Shown: in pieces, positions 1 through 8,266 of the stretch
Layout: every line of letters begins with the position of its first letter
Position numbering within the stretch: position 1 is the stretch's first letter
Assembly (NCBI GenBank): GCA_964439435.1
Contig: CAYTOF010000044.1
Location: 1 to 18,088 of the forward strand
Length of the DNA stretch: 18,088 bases
Direction of reading: 5' to 3'
Source of the DNA: CAYTOF01 sp964439435
GTDB lineage: Bacteria > Bacillota > Clostridia > Oscillospirales > QAMX01
The notes under the pieces: generated by a model
The model's database searches: none
What the model saw: only the letters and a program-made list of their open reading frames with translations
What the model was told of the DNA's origin: nothing
Translations under genes and position numbers: made by a program

Positions 1-88
1 TAAATTCGACCATCAAGGCACACAGTGGTTGCATTTAACTTGGCAATTAACTTTTATCAATTGCTCTGTCTTATTCCCCCTATATCCC

Positions 89-117
89 TTTACTTTGTCT
101 ATAACATGTTGTATAAT
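89..117 (+). promoter_or_regulatory. SigA-like promoter of the XRE regulator gene
   Basis: A perfect -10 box TATAAT lies at 112-117, and TTTACT at 89-94 (4 of 6 to TTGACA) lies 17 bp upstream. Transcription would start near 124, about 60 bases before the coding start. The -10 is embedded between two copies of ATGTTG (106-111 and 116-121), which makes autoregulation plausible. I see no gene in bases 1-88. Confidence 0.6.
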
Positions 118-185
118 GTTGTTCCTATTATGTCATTTTGTAATCAAGGAACAATCACACTATTTTTAAGAAGGTGCAAAGGCAG

Positions 186-854
186 ATGAACACAACTTTT
201 CCAAAGAATCTTGCAAAGCTGAGAAGGGAAAAAAAGGTCAGCCAACGTCTGGTTGCCGATGCCTTGGGTGTGTCACAGGCCTTGCTCTCTCACTATGAAA
301 ATGGCATAAGGGAGCCCGGCATTGTGTTTATCTTGAAGGCTGCCGAATACTATTCCTGCTCCGTTGACTTTTTGCTCGGCAGAACAATGGACCGAAAAGG
401 AGCCTCGCTTTTGGTGGGACAGGATGACGGTCATCCGGAAGACGAGATCTCACCGGATGGAAAACGCATCGAAATCGAAAAAAAACTGCTATTTAACGCC
501 ATAAATTTATTGGTTGAGATATTAAAATCCGCAAACAACGAGGAGCTGTTGTCGCTGTCCTTTGAACATGTAAAGCTCTGTCTCTACAAACAGTTTCGCT
601 TTATCTGCAACTGCGGCGGAAGTGAGACAGACTATTTCACATTGCCCGACGACGTGGCGACGCCTCTGACAGAGGCGCTTTTAAAGCTCAACGCATACAA
701 AATGCAAACCTTGGCCCCGGCTAAATCCGGTGTGCCCATGGTACTTGAATACGATGCGCTCTCCGAAAAATATCCCGTCATGTGGCAGTCTCTGCTCTCT
801 GTCCTCCAGAGTGTGGACAAGCTGATGTCCGATTTGGCTTCTGAAAAGACTTGA
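186..854 (+). CDS. XRE/Cro-family helix-turn-helix transcriptional regulator
   Basis: A 222-residue DNA-binding protein. Residues about 6-63 form an HTH_3/XRE domain of the clostridial type: a lysine/arginine-rich first helix, then helix 2 (SQRLVADAL) and the recognition helix (SQALLSHYENG), ending in the signature YYSCSVDFLLGRT. Residues about 70-222 are a C-terminal region I do not recognise; such regions usually sense a ligand or form the dimer, but nothing here shows which. A GTG at 174 is in frame and would add four residues, but it has no ribosome binding site; ATG 186 has AAGAAGG at 168-174 with an 11-base gap, so I chose it. It is followed by a HAD phosphatase gene on the same strand with no terminator visible between, so the two may be co-transcribed. 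The DNA-binding role is firm, the targets unknown. Confidence 0.85.
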   Translation: MNTTFPKNLAKLRREKKVSQRLVADALGVSQALLSHYENGIREPGIVFILKAAEYYSCSVDFLLGRTMDRKGASLLVGQDDGHPEDEISPDGKRIEIEKKLLFNAINLLVEILKSANNEELLSLSFEHVKLCLYKQFRFICNCGGSETDYFTLPDDVATPLTEALLKLNAYKMQTLAPAKSGVPMVLEYDALSEKYPVMWQSLLSVLQSVDKLMSDLASEKT

Positions 855-906
855 AACTCACAAAATACAATTTTAAATACAACTGCGTATGAAGAAAGGC
901 AAAAAA

Positions 907-1755
907 GTGCAACAAAACATCTTATTCGCCACCGACCTTGACGGCACACTCCTAAACGACGAGCAAATGGTCGCCCCCATGCATGCCGCATCCATCAAAA
1001 ACATGTGTAATCGCGGACTTTTGTTTACAATCGCCACAGCTCGCTCCCCCATGACCGCCATGCGGGTCATAAACAACTCAAATGTCTGTCTCTCCGCACC
1101 CGCCGTCTGTTTGAACGGCGCACTTTTGTGGGATTCAAATAAAAATCTGCCTGTGAAAAGCTTTCCCATCCCCGGGGATTTGATGTCTGAGATATGGAAA
1201 GTCTGTCTTGAATTTGACCTCTCTCCCCGCATGTATGCGTGTTCGGAGGAGGCGGGCAATCCCTTTATCACCTATTACCGCGATGACATAGAACTCAGTG
1301 TCCCCGTTATCAGCTATTTAAAAGCCTTGGAAGCCGAAAACTCCAAGGTGTGCGGTATAAAAAACGAGCTGCCCGCCGCCAAGATCATTTCCTGTTCCTA
1401 CTATGATCATTTTGACCTTTTAAACCCCCTCTTTGCCAAATTGTGCCTTATTGAGGGTATAAAAATCAACTTTTATACTTGCACCTACCGTGAAGGCTAC
1501 TATTTTCTTGAATTTTGTTCCTCCGATGCCGGCAAAGGTGTGGGAGCGCGTGCAGCAGCAGAGCTTGCGGGCGCAGAGCTACTCTATGTTTTTGGAGACA
1601 ACTTAAACGACCTGGATATGTTTTCCGCAGCCGACAGGAGCTTTGCACCGTCCAACGCCGTGGAGAAGATAAAAAACCTTGCCCATGAAATCATTCCAAG
1701 CAACAATGACGGCGGCGTGATATTGTCAATAGAGCAGAGCTTTACAAACAGATAA
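907..1755 (+). CDS. Cof-type HAD-IIB family sugar-phosphate/nucleotide phosphatase
   Basis: A cytosolic Mg-dependent phosphatase of the haloacid dehalogenase superfamily, Cof/YidA-like, about 282 residues, the usual family length. All four HAD motifs are present: DLDGT at residues 10-14 (nucleophile D10, acid D12), TIATAR at 41-46 (motif II), K210 in DAGKG (motif III) and GDNLND at 230-235 (motif IV, Mg ligands). The region between motifs II and III is the C2B-type cap that sets substrate choice, which cannot be read from sequence. I place the start at GTG 907 because AGAAAGG (893-899) sits seven bases upstream; an ATG at 889 in the same frame would add six Lys-rich residues but has no Shine-Dalgarno sequence. 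It lies just downstream of the XRE regulator and ends 12 bases before a strong terminator. Confidence 0.88.
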   Translation: MQQNILFATDLDGTLLNDEQMVAPMHAASIKNMCNRGLLFTIATARSPMTAMRVINNSNVCLSAPAVCLNGALLWDSNKNLPVKSFPIPGDLMSEIWKVCLEFDLSPRMYACSEEAGNPFITYYRDDIELSVPVISYLKALEAENSKVCGIKNELPAAKIISCSYYDHFDLLNPLFAKLCLIEGIKINFYTCTYREGYYFLEFCSSDAGKGVGARAAAELAGAELLYVFGDNLNDLDMFSAADRSFAPSNAVEKIKNLAHEIIPSNNDGGVILSIEQSFTNR

Positions 1756-1767
1756 CAATATAACCTC

Positions 1768-1800
1768 AAAGAGCCCGCTTTTATATAAAGCGGGCTCTTT
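1768..1800. terminator. Bidirectional rho-independent terminator between convergent genes
   Basis: Perfect 14-bp arms AAAGAGCCCGCTTT (1768-1781) and AAAGCGGGCTCTTT (1787-1800) enclose the loop TATAT. The symmetric A/T flanks allow use from both sides, ending the HAD phosphatase transcript (+) and the glycoside-hydrolase-like lipoprotein transcript (-). Confidence 0.93.
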
Positions 1801-1836
1801 GGATTTGTGTTTTATAATATTTATTCTTCGGCTGCG

Positions 1837-4356
1837 TTATTCCACTGTGACGAAAACGCCCTTGTATCCTTGGAGTGAAACTGTGTAAGTGCCGTTTGTA
1901 CTCGAAAGCACCGTGGCTTTGCCGTCGACATATGCGGTGACGGTTTTCTCTGTGCCGTCAAGCGTGATGGTGACGGTGAGCGGGGATAGGGCATCTTCGA
2001 GCAGTTCCTTTGTGTTTGCCGGAAGCAGCATCATAGCTGAACCGTTTTCTGACTTAAAAAGCCCAAACAGCGCAGCGTCGTCAGCGTCAATGTTTTTAAG
2101 ATAGGGGACACGCTCCATCGCCTTCGCATCTTTCAGAGAGACTTTGGGGGAACGCGCGTCAATCCCTTTGGTGTAAATACCCGAGTACTCGTATTCTGTG
2201 TATATCGGGGCGAGTGCCTTTATGTCCGATATAGCGGTTTTGGCCGTTTCATACAGCTCGTCGTTGTTTTTAAGAGCTTCATAGCTTTGGAATATGACTT
2301 TCTTTGCGCCGAATGTGTATGCAGACCATATCTGCCATGTGAGCTGTGACGGTGTCGGTGCAGCTCCGGAAACCGCCGGATTTGCGGCTGTGTCCAGCAT
2401 TATCCAGAGGGACTTGTCTTTTTCAACGCAGAACTTCCCGGCTGTTGCCAAGGCGCCAAAATATTTAGCGTTCATCAATTTGACATCACCGGAGTATCTG
2501 ATGCACTCGTCATGCATTACAAAAAAGTCTTTTTGAGTTGCATTTATCAGCGGCTCGATGTCGTTGAACTCATTTTGCGAAATCACAAGACCCGGGTTTT
2601 CTCCCAGTTTTTGGAGGAATTCAATATGGTAGCCATATTTCAGGGCATGGGGAATGGTGATTCCGACTTTCAGGTCTTGTCTGTCTTTGTGGTAGATATC
2701 ATTGGCATAAATGCCGATGTTTTTTGCCGCTAAGTCGGCTACATGTGCACTCGCCGCACGACCCAGAACAAACTCCAATCCAAGCTCCGAGATCCCCTTT
2801 ACATCATATTCAAAGCCGGTGGCGTCCGCACCGAAGCCGATCGTGTCAGAGGTTATTTCCAATGCGGTGTTTTTAGAGTAGTCTTTGTAGTGCTCTTTGA
2901 CTTCGGCATGGAAAGCCGCTGCCTCGTCGCGCTCTACCATGATAAAGGTTCCTCCGCAATTTGGGATGACGACCGAGTACATGCCGTCTTCACCTGCGGT
3001 CAACTCGGTTTTTTCGCCCTTGATATATGCACTAACCGAGGTTGCGTAGGGCACGGCGAATGTAAAGGTGTTGTCAAATTCTCCGCCTTTGATGTCAGAG
3101 GTGTTTGAGACAAGAAGAGCGTATTCACTGCCGTCTTTTTTCTCAAAATAGCCGACAACCGCCGAACCGTCACCGTCAATGGAGAGCAGGGAAAACACAT
3201 CCTGCCCCTCCCAAGAATACGCCGCTAAAGCCGTTGGCGCCAACGCCTCCTGCGAGGTTCCTCCGAGGGTAAAGGTGGCGATGTTTTCAAATTTCATATA
3301 ATCTTCTGAAACCTTCAAAATCTCATGGTTGACAGATTTGAGGTCTTCATACATGGAGGTGTAATTGTTTTGGCTGTCCACAATCTGCAGATCAGGCTTG
3401 TACCAGCCATATGTCCAGCAAGCCCAGCTTATGAGCCTTGTGCCATAGCACATGGATGAATAGGCCTGGGCGCGCATATGTCGGTCATTGAGTAACTCCT
3501 TTAAATTGCTGACTTCAAGCACAATCCAGACATCCCTGCCCGTTTGCCTGCAGGCATCGGCCACAATTTGCAGGTTGGAATAGAACAATCCGCCCGTATT
3601 TGAATACATATAGTGGTCATAGCTGATATAGTCTGTGCCGACATTCTCGACATAAGCCGCTATGTGCTCTTCATAGCTTCTATTGCCGAGCTGACCGGAA
3701 TCGGCATAGTTGGGAAACAAGTTGATATAGCAAAGGCTCGCAGGGAAAATCGCCTCCGCCCGCTCAACGACCTTGCCTATGCCGGGCAACTGTGAGGCGT
3801 GGGGCTCATCGATCAAATCCATGCCCCAGATGGCGGGATGGTCCTCATATGTTGCAAATTTCTCGTCTATGACCTCAATTGTCCTGTCGGCGCTGTAATA
3901 CAAGCTGTGGACAAAGGTGCCGACGCCGTATTTTTGACAGAGGTCAAGCAGGGTTTTGTTGTAGGGGGCACCTGTGATAAGCGAGCAACCCGCATCGGCA
4001 AACTTTTGCATATCCGTGTCATTCCATAGAGACTCACGGTAGCAATAGGCGCCGATTTGGAATTTTTCTCGGTCTATCCTGCCCTTTTTCGGGACGGAAG
4101 TCAGCTCATCATAGGCTTTGCGCGCATCGGACAGTTTGTTGTGATTCTCCACGTCCTTTTTCTGTTCATCGGTCAAAGATGCATATGCATGCTCTGCGCG
4201 GTTTAGCGATTGCAGTGAGGTATATCCCACGGTGCCGATATTCTCTATCAACGAGCTGACATATTCTGTCTCCTGTTTTTTTGTGACCGTGCCGGAACAA
4301 GCCCCCAGCACCAGCAACACGGCAAATACAAGCAAAAGCAGTTTTGTCTTTTTCAT
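1837..4356 (-). CDS. Large lipoprotein with duplicated glycoside hydrolase (clan GH-A-like) halves
   Basis: An 839-residue exported lipoprotein: signal peptide 1-19 with lipobox LGAC (Cys20). Residues about 30-88 resemble the helical FIVAR-like stalk repeat of Gram-positive surface proteins (IGTVGYTSLQSLNRAEHAY, ALTDEQKK-like register). Residues about 98-360 look like a TIM-barrel hydrolase: DLIDEPH has the likely acid/base E184 and WIVLEVS the likely nucleophile E281, the spacing and setting of clan GH-A enzymes; a beta-sandwich-like region follows to about 475 (ends FIMVE). The second half (about 500-839) repeats the plan: acid region near E596 (SQNEFND), WIMLDTA where D655 replaces E281, and a closing module ending GVFVTVE. 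The acid-to-nucleophile distance is 59 residues against 97, so the second half is shortened and probably inactive. SD GAGGGAG precedes the ATG. Substrate unknown; no transporter is adjacent. Confidence 0.75.
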   Translation of the reverse strand: MKKTKLLLLVFAVLLVLGACSGTVTKKQETEYVSSLIENIGTVGYTSLQSLNRAEHAYASLTDEQKKDVENHNKLSDARKAYDELTSVPKKGRIDREKFQIGAYCYRESLWNDTDMQKFADAGCSLITGAPYNKTLLDLCQKYGVGTFVHSLYYSADRTIEVIDEKFATYEDHPAIWGMDLIDEPHASQLPGIGKVVERAEAIFPASLCYINLFPNYADSGQLGNRSYEEHIAAYVENVGTDYISYDHYMYSNTGGLFYSNLQIVADACRQTGRDVWIVLEVSNLKELLNDRHMRAQAYSSMCYGTRLISWACWTYGWYKPDLQIVDSQNNYTSMYEDLKSVNHEILKVSEDYMKFENIATFTLGGTSQEALAPTALAAYSWEGQDVFSLLSIDGDGSAVVGYFEKKDGSEYALLVSNTSDIKGGEFDNTFTFAVPYATSVSAYIKGEKTELTAGEDGMYSVVIPNCGGTFIMVERDEAAAFHAEVKEHYKDYSKNTALEITSDTIGFGADATGFEYDVKGISELGLEFVLGRAASAHVADLAAKNIGIYANDIYHKDRQDLKVGITIPHALKYGYHIEFLQKLGENPGLVISQNEFNDIEPLINATQKDFFVMHDECIRYSGDVKLMNAKYFGALATAGKFCVEKDKSLWIMLDTAANPAVSGAAPTPSQLTWQIWSAYTFGAKKVIFQSYEALKNNDELYETAKTAISDIKALAPIYTEYEYSGIYTKGIDARSPKVSLKDAKAMERVPYLKNIDADDAALFGLFKSENGSAMMLLPANTKELLEDALSPLTVTITLDGTEKTVTAYVDGKATVLSSTNGTYTVSLQGYKGVFVTVE

Positions 4357-4387
4357 GCCTCTCCCTCTTTTTCAAGCCGTTTTTTTG

Positions 4388-4416
4388 ATTATACCACATT
4401 GAAATAAAAGATGATA
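4388..4416 (-). promoter_or_regulatory. Putative extended -10 promoter of the glycoside-hydrolase-like gene
   Basis: On the minus strand TGGTATAAT (TATAAT at 4393-4388) is a perfect -10 with a TGn extension. The -35 position (4416-4411, TATCAT) is weak, as tolerated by extended -10 promoters. The leader would be about 25 bases and contain the SD. Confidence 0.5.
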
Positions 4417-4478
4417 TGAAAAAATAAAAAACACAGTTGAAAAAAGTGTTCCTAAACCAAATTGGGCACAGGCGATAC

Positions 4479-4523
4479 AACCCGCTCTCAGATCACAATG
4501 CCACATTGTGGCGACGGGTTTTT
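4479..4523 (+). other. Structured inverted-repeat element of unknown role
   Basis: Outer arms AACCCG (4479-4484) and CGGGTT (4515-4520) enclose a second dyad CACAATG (4494-4500) / CATTGTG (4504-4510). The overlapping GCCAC-ATT-GTGGC (4500-4512) could form instead. On the plus strand the outer stem is followed by five T residues, like a terminator, but no plus-strand gene lies upstream. It sits between the cinA terminator and the lipoprotein promoter. Confidence 0.4.
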
Positions 4524-4548
4524 CACGCAGTTTTCTTTTGTTTTACAC

Positions 4549-4586
4549 AAAAACCCTCGTTCGTGTTTTGATGAACAAGGGTTTTT
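4549..4586. terminator. Rho-independent terminator after cinA
   Basis: Arms AAAAACCCTCGTTC (4549-4562) and GAACAAGGGTTTTT (4573-4586) pair over 14 positions with one mismatch or wobble, with a 10-base loop and T runs on both strands. It lies 12 bases past the cinA stop and closes the desulfurase-thiI-cinA run. Confidence 0.9.
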
Positions 4587-4598
4587 CTTGGTTTTTTC

Positions 4599-5840
4599 TT
4601 AATCTTCGCAGCAATCCAGAGCAAGTTTCAGGGCATGACTTGCCGCCATGTGGCGGATGTACGCCCTGTCTCGGTTTCTCCCTCCGAGCATGAGTTTGTG
4701 AGATGTGGTTTCCCCATTACGATAAATCCCCACATACACGAGCCCCACAGGCTTTTCGTCTGTTCCCCCGTCGGGCCCTGCAATGCCCGTTGTGCTCACC
4801 GCCACATCTGTGCCAAAAAGTTTCGCCGCTCCCATCGCCATATATTCTGCACACCGTGCGCTCACAGCGCCATGGGAGTGCAATATATCTTCCGGCACGG
4901 ACAAAAGCTTTGTCTTTGACTCATTTGAATATGTCACGGCACCGCCCATTAAAACATAAGAGCTTCCCGGGATGTCTGTCAGCCTCTTTGACACCAAACC
5001 GCCCGTGCAGGACTCAGCGCAGGCAATTGTCAGGCCTTTTTCCGCGTATTTCAAGATGATGGCCTCTTCCAATGACTCCACATCCACGCCGTATACCACA
5101 TTGCCCAGTTCTGAAACGACTTTTTCACATATGGGCGAGAGCATTTCCCTTGCCCTTTCCTCCGTTTCGGCCTTTGCTGTTATGCGCAGCATGACCTCAC
5201 CCTCTTTGGCATATGGTGCAATAGAGGGGTTGATTGCACTTTCCATCATGCCTTGGAGCTTTTCCTCCACGGCGGATTCGCCCATGCCAAAGATGCGCAC
5301 ACGCCGAGAAAGTATGAAGCCATCGCGTTTTGACGCCAGATAGGGCATCAGTTTGTCGCGCATCATGGGTTCGCATTCTCTGGGGGGCCCGGGCAACATC
5401 GCCACCATGGTGCCCTCTGTTTCCACCACACAACCCGGTGCCGTGCCATAGTCATTTGACAGCACATAACAACCTTTGGGCAGCATCGCCTGTTTTATAT
5501 TGTTATTCGTCATCGGTCTGCCCAGCCGATCAAAAAATATCTGTATACGCGAAAGGCTCTCCTCCGAAAGCTCCAGCGAAAGCCCAAAGGTTTCGCATAT
5601 AACTTCCTTTGTAAGGTCATCGTATGTGGGGCCGAGGCCGCCTGTCGTGATTATGAGTTGCGAGCGCTTCTTTGCGGTGTTCATAATCGCCGCAAGCCTT
5701 GTGGGATTGTCCCCCACCACGGTGTGATAAAACACATTTATACCCAGCTCAGAGAGTGCTTCCGACACAAAACGCGCATCTGTGTTGACTATTTCCCCGA
5801 GCAGCAGTTCTGTTCCCACCGAAATGATTTCTGCGTTCAA
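4599..5840 (-). CDS. cinA: CinA family protein (putative NMN amidohydrolase / ADP-ribose pyrophosphatase-like domain)
   Basis: A 413-residue full-length two-domain CinA. The N-terminal MoCF/COG1058 domain (about 1-170) opens with the family-typical EIISVGTELLLGEIVNT and carries GGLGPTYDDLT at 67-77. The C-terminal CinA/PncC domain (about 255-410) carries AESCTGG at 275-281 and TGIAGPDGG at 351-359, the conserved site of nicotinamide mononucleotide deamidases. In the family the protein recycles NMN to nicotinic acid mononucleotide; in some Gram-positives it is also linked to competence, which nothing here supports. The start is TTG (5838-5840): AAGGAGG lies seven bases upstream (5848-5854 on the plus strand) and no better start exists. 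It is last in the run with thiI, 45 bases downstream of it, and is followed by a terminator. Confidence 0.93.
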   Translation of the reverse strand: MNAEIISVGTELLLGEIVNTDARFVSEALSELGINVFYHTVVGDNPTRLAAIMNTAKKRSQLIITTGGLGPTYDDLTKEVICETFGLSLELSEESLSRIQIFFDRLGRPMTNNNIKQAMLPKGCYVLSNDYGTAPGCVVETEGTMVAMLPGPPRECEPMMRDKLMPYLASKRDGFILSRRVRIFGMGESAVEEKLQGMMESAINPSIAPYAKEGEVMLRITAKAETEERAREMLSPICEKVVSELGNVVYGVDVESLEEAIILKYAEKGLTIACAESCTGGLVSKRLTDIPGSSYVLMGGAVTYSNESKTKLLSVPEDILHSHGAVSARCAEYMAMGAAKLFGTDVAVSTTGIAGPDGGTDEKPVGLVYVGIYRNGETTSHKLMLGGRNRDRAYIRHMAASHALKLALDCCED

Positions 5841-5885
5841 GTGTACGCCTCCTTATTTTTGTAAAACATGCGCAAATCCATGTCC

Positions 5886-7073
5886 TCAATCAAATACCCA
5901 TCTGCGGGCATTTTTTGCCGCCTCCTCGCACAGCTCCTCCATGCAAAGAGCGCTCTCCGCCTCCAAAACCTGTGCAAGCCTTGGCCTAAGCTCGGGATGC
6001 CTCGGAGTGAAAACAGTGCAACAGTCCTCATAGGGCCTGGAGGATATGTCAAAGGTCTCTGTTTGGCGTGCAATGGTGACGATCTCCTCCTTGTCAAGCC
6101 CGATCAGCGGTCGGAATATGAGCCTGTCTGAGGCCTCTTCTGTCACTTGCAACGCCTCCATGGTCTGCGAGGCGACCTGACCCAGGCTTTCGCCCGTCAC
6201 CAGAGCGGAGCAACCTTCGTTTTGGGCGATGATGCAGGCTGTGCGCACCATAAATCGCCGCAAAATGACGGTGAAAAGCTCCATGGGGCAGCTCTCTCTT
6301 ATTTTGAGCATAGCTTGTGCCGCATCTGCCGTGAAAAGCCTTATGTATCCGCAACGCCGCGACATCGCCTTTGCGAGGTCGGCGACCTTTCTTGTTGAGC
6401 GCGGAGAGGTGTAAGGCGGGCTTTCGAAATGGATAGCGGCCAATTCAACGCCTCGTTTTGCCATCATGTGCCCCGCTACGGGGCTGTCAATCCCTCCCGA
6501 TAACAGCAAAAGCGCTCTCCCGCTCATGCCCACAGGCAAACCTCCCGCTCCTGCTATCCTGTTTGAATGGATATATGCCGCTTTGTCACGGATTTCCGCT
6601 CCTATTGTGATCTGCGGGTTTTCGAGGTCCACCTGCAGAGAGGGGAACTTTTGCAGCAAATGGGCTCCGATATGTGCAGCTATCTCCGGGGAGGTCATGG
6701 GAAAGCTCTTGTCCGAGCGCCGAGCTTCGACGCGGAATGTTTTGGCGGCCAAAAGCTCCTCTTTGCAGTAGTTCGCCGCTAACTCCGCCAGTTTTTCTAT
6801 GTCTTTTTCACTCTCCGCCGCCTTGTTTATCACGGCTATGCCGTATATCTGTTTGACAGCTCGGACAACCTCATCCATAGCCGCAGCACCTTGACCCTCT
6901 TTTGGCTTTATGTACACTGTTGACTGCATGGAGCTGATGTCAAACTCGCCTATGGATTTGAGGCGCTTTCGCACATTTTGCACAAGCTTTTGCTCAAAGG
7001 CGCGTCGGTTGCCGCCTTTGAGCACTATTTCACCAAGTTTTAAAAGTATTGTTTCCTTATATATATCGGACAT
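5886..7073 (-). CDS. thiI: tRNA 4-thiouridine synthase ThiI
   Basis: A 395-residue ThiI (tRNA uracil 4-sulfurtransferase), which adenylates U8 of tRNA and replaces its oxygen with sulfur; in some bacteria it also supplies sulfur for the thiamine thiazole. An N-terminal ferredoxin-like part (LLKLGEIVLKGGNRR) and a THUMP domain (about 45-165) precede the PP-loop ATP-binding site SGGIDSPV at 192-199 and TGESLGQVASQT. The chain ends without the rhodanese domain found in the Escherichia coli enzyme, the short form typical of Firmicutes; YEDCC (about 348-352) holds conserved cysteines. I start at ATG 7073, with GGAGG five bases upstream; an ATG at 7121 in frame would overlap the desulfurase gene and lacks support. 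Only 13 bases separate it from the desulfurase stop, so the two are surely co-translated from one mRNA. Confidence 0.95.
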   Translation of the reverse strand: MSDIYKETILLKLGEIVLKGGNRRAFEQKLVQNVRKRLKSIGEFDISSMQSTVYIKPKEGQGAAAMDEVVRAVKQIYGIAVINKAAESEKDIEKLAELAANYCKEELLAAKTFRVEARRSDKSFPMTSPEIAAHIGAHLLQKFPSLQVDLENPQITIGAEIRDKAAYIHSNRIAGAGGLPVGMSGRALLLLSGGIDSPVAGHMMAKRGVELAAIHFESPPYTSPRSTRKVADLAKAMSRRCGYIRLFTADAAQAMLKIRESCPMELFTVILRRFMVRTACIIAQNEGCSALVTGESLGQVASQTMEALQVTEEASDRLIFRPLIGLDKEEIVTIARQTETFDISSRPYEDCCTVFTPRHPELRPRLAQVLEAESALCMEELCEEAAKNARRWVFD

Positions 7074-7086
7074 GCCTTCCTCCGTA

Positions 7087-8220
7087 TCAATTTGATCTCC
7101 CTGCAATCTCTCTTTGCGCACCTTTTAGCCCTTCTATGAGGGCATCCACCTCATAGGCTGTATTATATCTCGAAAAGCTGATTCTCACAGCCCCTTCGGA
7201 CACCTCTTTGTCCAGCTCCAGGGCATTTGCCACCCTGCTCCTTTTACCGCGTCCGCAGGCCGACCCCGCCGAAATGAAAATGCCCTTTGCAGCAAGATAG
7301 TGCACAATTGTCTCTCCGCGCAAGCCGGGCAAGGAGAGCATAAAGATGCCGCTATCGCTCATACTCGAAATCATAGTAACCCTTGGAACCTCATCCAAAA
7401 TCCGCTTTTGCGCCATCCGGGCAAGAGCGGCGGTTTTATTGAAGTCGTGGACATTGGCTTCTTTGACCGCGGCGGCAAAGGAAGCCGCAAGAGCAGGGCT
7501 CTGCGTGCCGGGAACCAGTCCTTGTTCCTGTCCTCCGCCAAAGGTGATGGGGTGGATTTTTGTGTTTTTCTTCACATAAAGCGCGCCAATGCCCCTGTGC
7601 CCGTGGATTTTGTGGGAGGTAATGGTCAGCAAATCCACTCCGAGCGCATGCACATCTGTTTTTATCTTTGTGTACCCCTGCACAGCGTCCGTGTGCAACA
7701 GCGCTTTGCTCTTTTTTTCGTCCAAAGCTTTCTTGATCTCGTCCACTTTGTTTATCGTGCCTGTCTCGTTGTTTACAAGCATGATGGACACCAACGCCGT
7801 TTCCGGTCTCAGTGCCTTTGAAATGTCCTTTATGTCCACACCGCCGTCTTTTGTCGGCTTTATGTATGTGGTTTTATAACCCATACTCTCTTCAAGATGT
7901 TTGACTGTGTTGTAAACCGCAGAGTGCTCGGCAAGGCTTGTTATTATGTGCGCTCCGCCAAGGTGCCTCATAGTGCCAAGGATTGCAAGGTTGTTGCCAA
8001 AGGTGCCTCCCGGGGTGAAAACAATTTCCTCCGCCTTGGCGTTCATGCTTTGGGCGACTTCCTCTCTTGCATCGTTTAATATGCACTCCGCCTCATATCC
8101 TTTGGCATGAATCGAAGATGGGTTGCCAAAAAGAGCACTTGCTGAGGCAAATGCCTCATATGCCCGCTCACAGATCGGGGTTGCCGCGGCATTGTCAAGA
8201 TAAACTCCTTTTTTTTGCAT
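7087..8220 (-). CDS. Cysteine desulfurase (NifS/IscS family), sulfur donor for ThiI
   Basis: A 377-residue PLP enzyme that takes sulfur from cysteine as a persulfide. Family marks: YLDNAAATP near the N-terminus, EHSAV (PLP-stacking His99), SHKIHG with PLP lysine K204, GGGQEQGLVPGTQ, and the active-site cysteine C322 in GSACGRGKRSR. Its place directly before thiI matches the NifZ-ThiI pair of Bacillus subtilis, where the dedicated desulfurase feeds ThiI, so I infer that role rather than general Fe-S assembly. No iscU, sufU or iscR is nearby. I start at ATG 8220 because AGGTGG lies about seven bases upstream; a GTG at 8238 in frame would add six residues with a poor SD. The upstream region is shared with rsmA, which runs the other way. 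Confidence 0.92.
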   Translation of the reverse strand: MQKKGVYLDNAAATPICERAYEAFASASALFGNPSSIHAKGYEAECILNDAREEVAQSMNAKAEEIVFTPGGTFGNNLAILGTMRHLGGAHIITSLAEHSAVYNTVKHLEESMGYKTTYIKPTKDGGVDIKDISKALRPETALVSIMLVNNETGTINKVDEIKKALDEKKSKALLHTDAVQGYTKIKTDVHALGVDLLTITSHKIHGHRGIGALYVKKNTKIHPITFGGGQEQGLVPGTQSPALAASFAAAVKEANVHDFNKTAALARMAQKRILDEVPRVTMISSMSDSGIFMLSLPGLRGETIVHYLAAKGIFISAGSACGRGKRSRVANALELDKEVSEGAVRISFSRYNTAYEVDALIEGLKGAQREIAGRSN

Positions 8221-8266
8221 GCTCTTCCACCTTTTCACTCATCTTTCTCATATCAAAACACAGCGC

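Noticed and set aside
4479..4523. Terminator of a plus-strand gene
   Set aside because: T5 follows the stem, but no plus-strand gene lies upstream, so I list it only as an element of unknown role.
7300..7821. Plus-strand frame of 173 codons opposite the cysteine desulfurase
   Set aside because: It is explained by the strong codon structure of the opposite gene; its translation resembles no family.
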